A DNA stretch of 23,226 nucleotides. Origin: CAZGOM01 sp964542875 (lineage in GTDB: Bacteria > Planctomycetota > Phycisphaerae > Phycisphaerales > Phycisphaeraceae). The position numbers and the translations under genes were made by a program. Location: NCBI GenBank assembly GCA_964542875.1, contig CAZIWA010000087.1, positions 1-23,226 on the forward strand, written 5' to 3'. Shown here piece after piece: positions 22,129 through 23,226 of the stretch; position 1 is the stretch's first letter, and each line of letters opens with the position of its first letter. The notes under the pieces were generated by a model. That model was not told the DNA's origin. It searched no databases and saw only the letters and a program-made list of their open reading frames with translations.

Positions 22129-22704
22129 TTACTCATCCTTTCCCGCGCCCACGGTTTCTTTCGTCTTACCCATGCCCAGCTTGCCCAGAATCTGCTTCAG
22201 CGAGACACCCATCGTCACAAACCGCTTCACTGCGGATATCTCCATCGCCCGTATCTGGGTGTACCAGCCGGAGATGCCCGTAAAAAACTTGTGCATCTCC
22301 ACCAGCCGGTCGTGCGTCGTCTTGTCTTCGGGCTTGTCGGATGTCTTGGCCGTTTGAATGCAGTCTTCCAGCAGCGTGATCGTGGGAATGATCTCTCGCT
22401 TGATCCTTTCATCAAGGATCAGCCTGAACATCTCCCAGACTTCCTTCATGGATTCAAAATGGTCCCGCCGGTCTCCCAGCACATGCACCACCCGGATCAC
22501 GCCCCACCCCTGAAGTTCACGCAGGCTCGTGCTCACGTTGGACCGGGCCACATTCAGCGTGTCGGTAATGTCTTCCGCGGTCAGCGGCTTTTGTGCGATG
22601 TACAACAGCGCATGGATCTGCGCGATCGTCCGGTTGATCCCCCACCTCGTGCCCATCTCTCCCCAGTGGAGGATGAACTTCTGCATGGCTGGCGTAAGTT
22701 CCAT
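22129..22704 (-). CDS. GbsR/MarR-family transcriptional regulator
   Basis: The ATG at 22704 has AAGGCGG six bases upstream and is preferred over a GTG at 22740; the product is 191 residues. MELTPAMQKFILHWGEMGTRWGINRTIAQIHALLYIA is the signature start of GbsR-type regulators. A winged helix follows: PLTAEDITDTLNVARSNVSTSLRELQGWGVI at about 40-70, then the wing VVHVLGDRRDHFESMKEVWEMF. The C-terminal helical part (about 95-190) would dimerise and sense a ligand. GbsR proteins repress choline and betaine uptake or synthesis genes in Bacillus; other members control varied stress and membrane genes. No choline gene is here, so the ligand is open. An inverted repeat about 160-195 bases upstream could be its operator, allowing autoregulation and control of the divergent gene beyond. 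Confidence 0.9.
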   Translation of the reverse strand: MELTPAMQKFILHWGEMGTRWGINRTIAQIHALLYIAQKPLTAEDITDTLNVARSNVSTSLRELQGWGVIRVVHVLGDRRDHFESMKEVWEMFRLILDERIKREIIPTITLLEDCIQTAKTSDKPEDKTTHDRLVEMHKFFTGISGWYTQIRAMEISAVKRFVTMGVSLKQILGKLGMGKTKETVGAGKDE

Positions 22705-22843
22705 CGTTTGCCGCCTTTCTGTCCTTTCAGAAATTATCACTCACATTGTCCGTTGAGGCAATGCCCAACCGCTCTCATGCGACAAATCGCTCCCCGGCCT
22801 ATTCCCCCATGGTCTCTGCCCCGGGAATGGGAGACGGGTTGTT

Positions 22844-22899
22844 GTCCATGAAGGACGGCAAAGGCAATTCATGTCCCTATAGAGGACATTGACATTGCC
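22844..22899. promoter_or_regulatory. Bipartite inverted repeat, candidate GbsR/MarR operator
   Basis: ATGTCC (22871-22876) and GGACAT (22884-22889) flank a 7-base centre. Outside them lie GGCAAT (22863-22868) and ATTGCC (22894-22899), making two nested arms over 37 bases. A smaller GTCC-N5-GGAC dyad sits at 22844-22856. Arms of this size around a short AT-rich centre (CTATAGA) fit a winged-helix dimer site. Location between the regulator gene and a divergent gene supports the idea. Confidence 0.45.
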
Positions 22900-23091
22900 T
22901 GCCAGTGGAGCTCTCGAAGCCCCCGATGACCCGATGCCCCGGCCACCCGGGCGAACATGCCACCGATGCCTCGCCTTGATTACACCCGCCCTTTTCTTGA
23001 CAGATTCGTTCCGGCCACTACCCTTTGTGATCCCCGACTTTGTGGCCGAAAGTATTAAAAACGGGACAATCGGGCAAATTCCAGCCTTTTG

Positions 23092-23114
23092 TATATAAAA
23101 ACTTGTTGGCCAAC
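23092..23114 (+). promoter_or_regulatory. TATA-like box and palindrome before the last gene
   Basis: TATATAAAA at 23092-23100 is a good -10-like sequence about 45 bases before the ATG at 23142. The 10-base palindrome GTTGGCCAAC at 23105-23114 falls where the transcript would begin, a common operator position. No clear -35 box is found at normal spacing. Confidence 0.35.
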
Positions 23115-23141
23115 CGCTGACAGGTTTCCTTGTGAGGGTGT

Positions 23142-23226
23142 ATGACGCAGTCTTTGAGTGTTGACGGTGGTGGAGCAGGAGCCGGGCGCAGCCTGGCTGT
23201 CGATAGCGGCGATCAGGGGCGGCAGT
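23142..23226 (+). CDS. 5' end of an unidentified gene (truncated by window edge)
   Basis: The ATG at 23142 is preceded by GAGGG four to five bases upstream. Twenty-eight codons follow without a stop to the window end, starting MTQSLSVDGG and rich in Gly, Ser and Asp. No signal peptide or family can be seen in so short a segment. It diverges from the GbsR-type regulator and could be its target. Confidence 0.5.
   Translation, partial: MTQSLSVDGGGAGAGRSLAVDSGDQGRQ

Larger units (their letters stand above)
22705..23141. other. Long divergent intergenic region
   Basis: This 437-base region separates the GbsR-type gene (minus) and a partial gene (plus). Besides the inverted repeat, it has a TTGACA hexamer at 22997-23002 with TACCCT 16 bases later, two CTTTGTG copies at 23023-23029 and 23038-23044, an AT-rich segment at 23050-23105 with TATATAAAA at 23092-23100, and the palindrome GTTGGCCAAC at 23105-23114. 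No full gene is supported; a 43-codon frame at 22761-22892 has no usable ribosome site. Confidence 0.5.

Noticed and set aside
21194..22851. Plus-strand frames over the 272-residue and GbsR-type genes
   Set aside because: They are antisense to a clear regulator and its coupled partner and lack recognisable domains.
22761..22892. 43-codon plus-strand frame starting MPNRSHATNR
   Set aside because: The GAGG upstream is only two bases from the ATG, the protein has no known pattern, and its end overlaps the inverted repeat.
22889..23098. 69-codon plus-strand frame
   Set aside because: It starts at TTG without a ribosome site and runs through the AT-rich promoter-like segment.
1..23226. CRISPR array, prophage or insertion sequence
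   Set aside because: No regularly spaced repeat series, transposase, integrase or phage structural gene is visible.

Overview
This is a GC-rich bacterial window containing one 100-N scaffold gap, so it is probably from a draft or metagenome-assembled genome. The gene content suggests a member of the PVC group, most likely Planctomycetota and less likely Verrucomicrobiota. The basis is a Hanks-type membrane kinase with an extracytoplasmic OB-like domain, a kelch/cadherin-like/putative-Ig mosaic protein, a CPxC...CPECG zinc-ribbon reading frame, and a large glycan-degradation locus without SusC/SusD genes. The taxonomy is an inference from gene types only.

Region 1 (1-10918, + strand) reads as one operon-like run with very short gaps or overlaps. 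It holds the 3' end of an unidentified protein resembling C-terminal domains of glycosidase-like proteins, a DapA/NAL-family aldolase-like protein, a two-part TIM-barrel protein with a CBM9-like module, a 1448-residue secreted PL26/PcRGLX-like (exo-rhamnogalacturonan lyase family) protein, a kelch-repeat protein and a membrane fatty-acid-desaturase-type diiron protein. Region 2 (10919-11663) is a patchwork: a zinc-ribbon reading frame without a normal start, a small AT-richer minus-strand gene, and the N gap. Region 3 (11664-17292, - strand) holds two paralogous GH78 alpha-L-rhamnosidases in tandem, separated by a REP-like spacer. Region 4 (17496-19223, + strand) holds a TerB-like protein with a clear terminator, then a mandelate racemase/muconate lactonizing (enolase superfamily) acid-sugar dehydratase-like enzyme. 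Region 5 (19388-22704, - strand) holds a Ser/Thr kinase, an unrecognised 272-residue protein and a GbsR/MarR-type regulator. The last 520 bases carry a bipartite inverted repeat, possible promoters and the first codons of another + gene.

Together, the PL26-like lyase, the two rhamnosidases, the barrel protein, the DapA-like aldolase and the enolase-superfamily enzyme look like a system for taking apart a rhamnose- and uronate-containing polysaccharide (rhamnogalacturonan I or a rhamnose-rich algal glycan) and channelling the acid sugars through a dehydratase/aldolase route. The PL26-like protein has an evident signal peptide. The rhamnosidases and the barrel protein do not, which suggests initial cleavage outside the cytoplasm and finishing steps inside. 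No transporter or dedicated sugar regulator lies in the window. By eye, the + strand carries more C than G throughout: + genes favour C-ending codons and - genes favour G-ending codons, which looks like a replication-strand bias.
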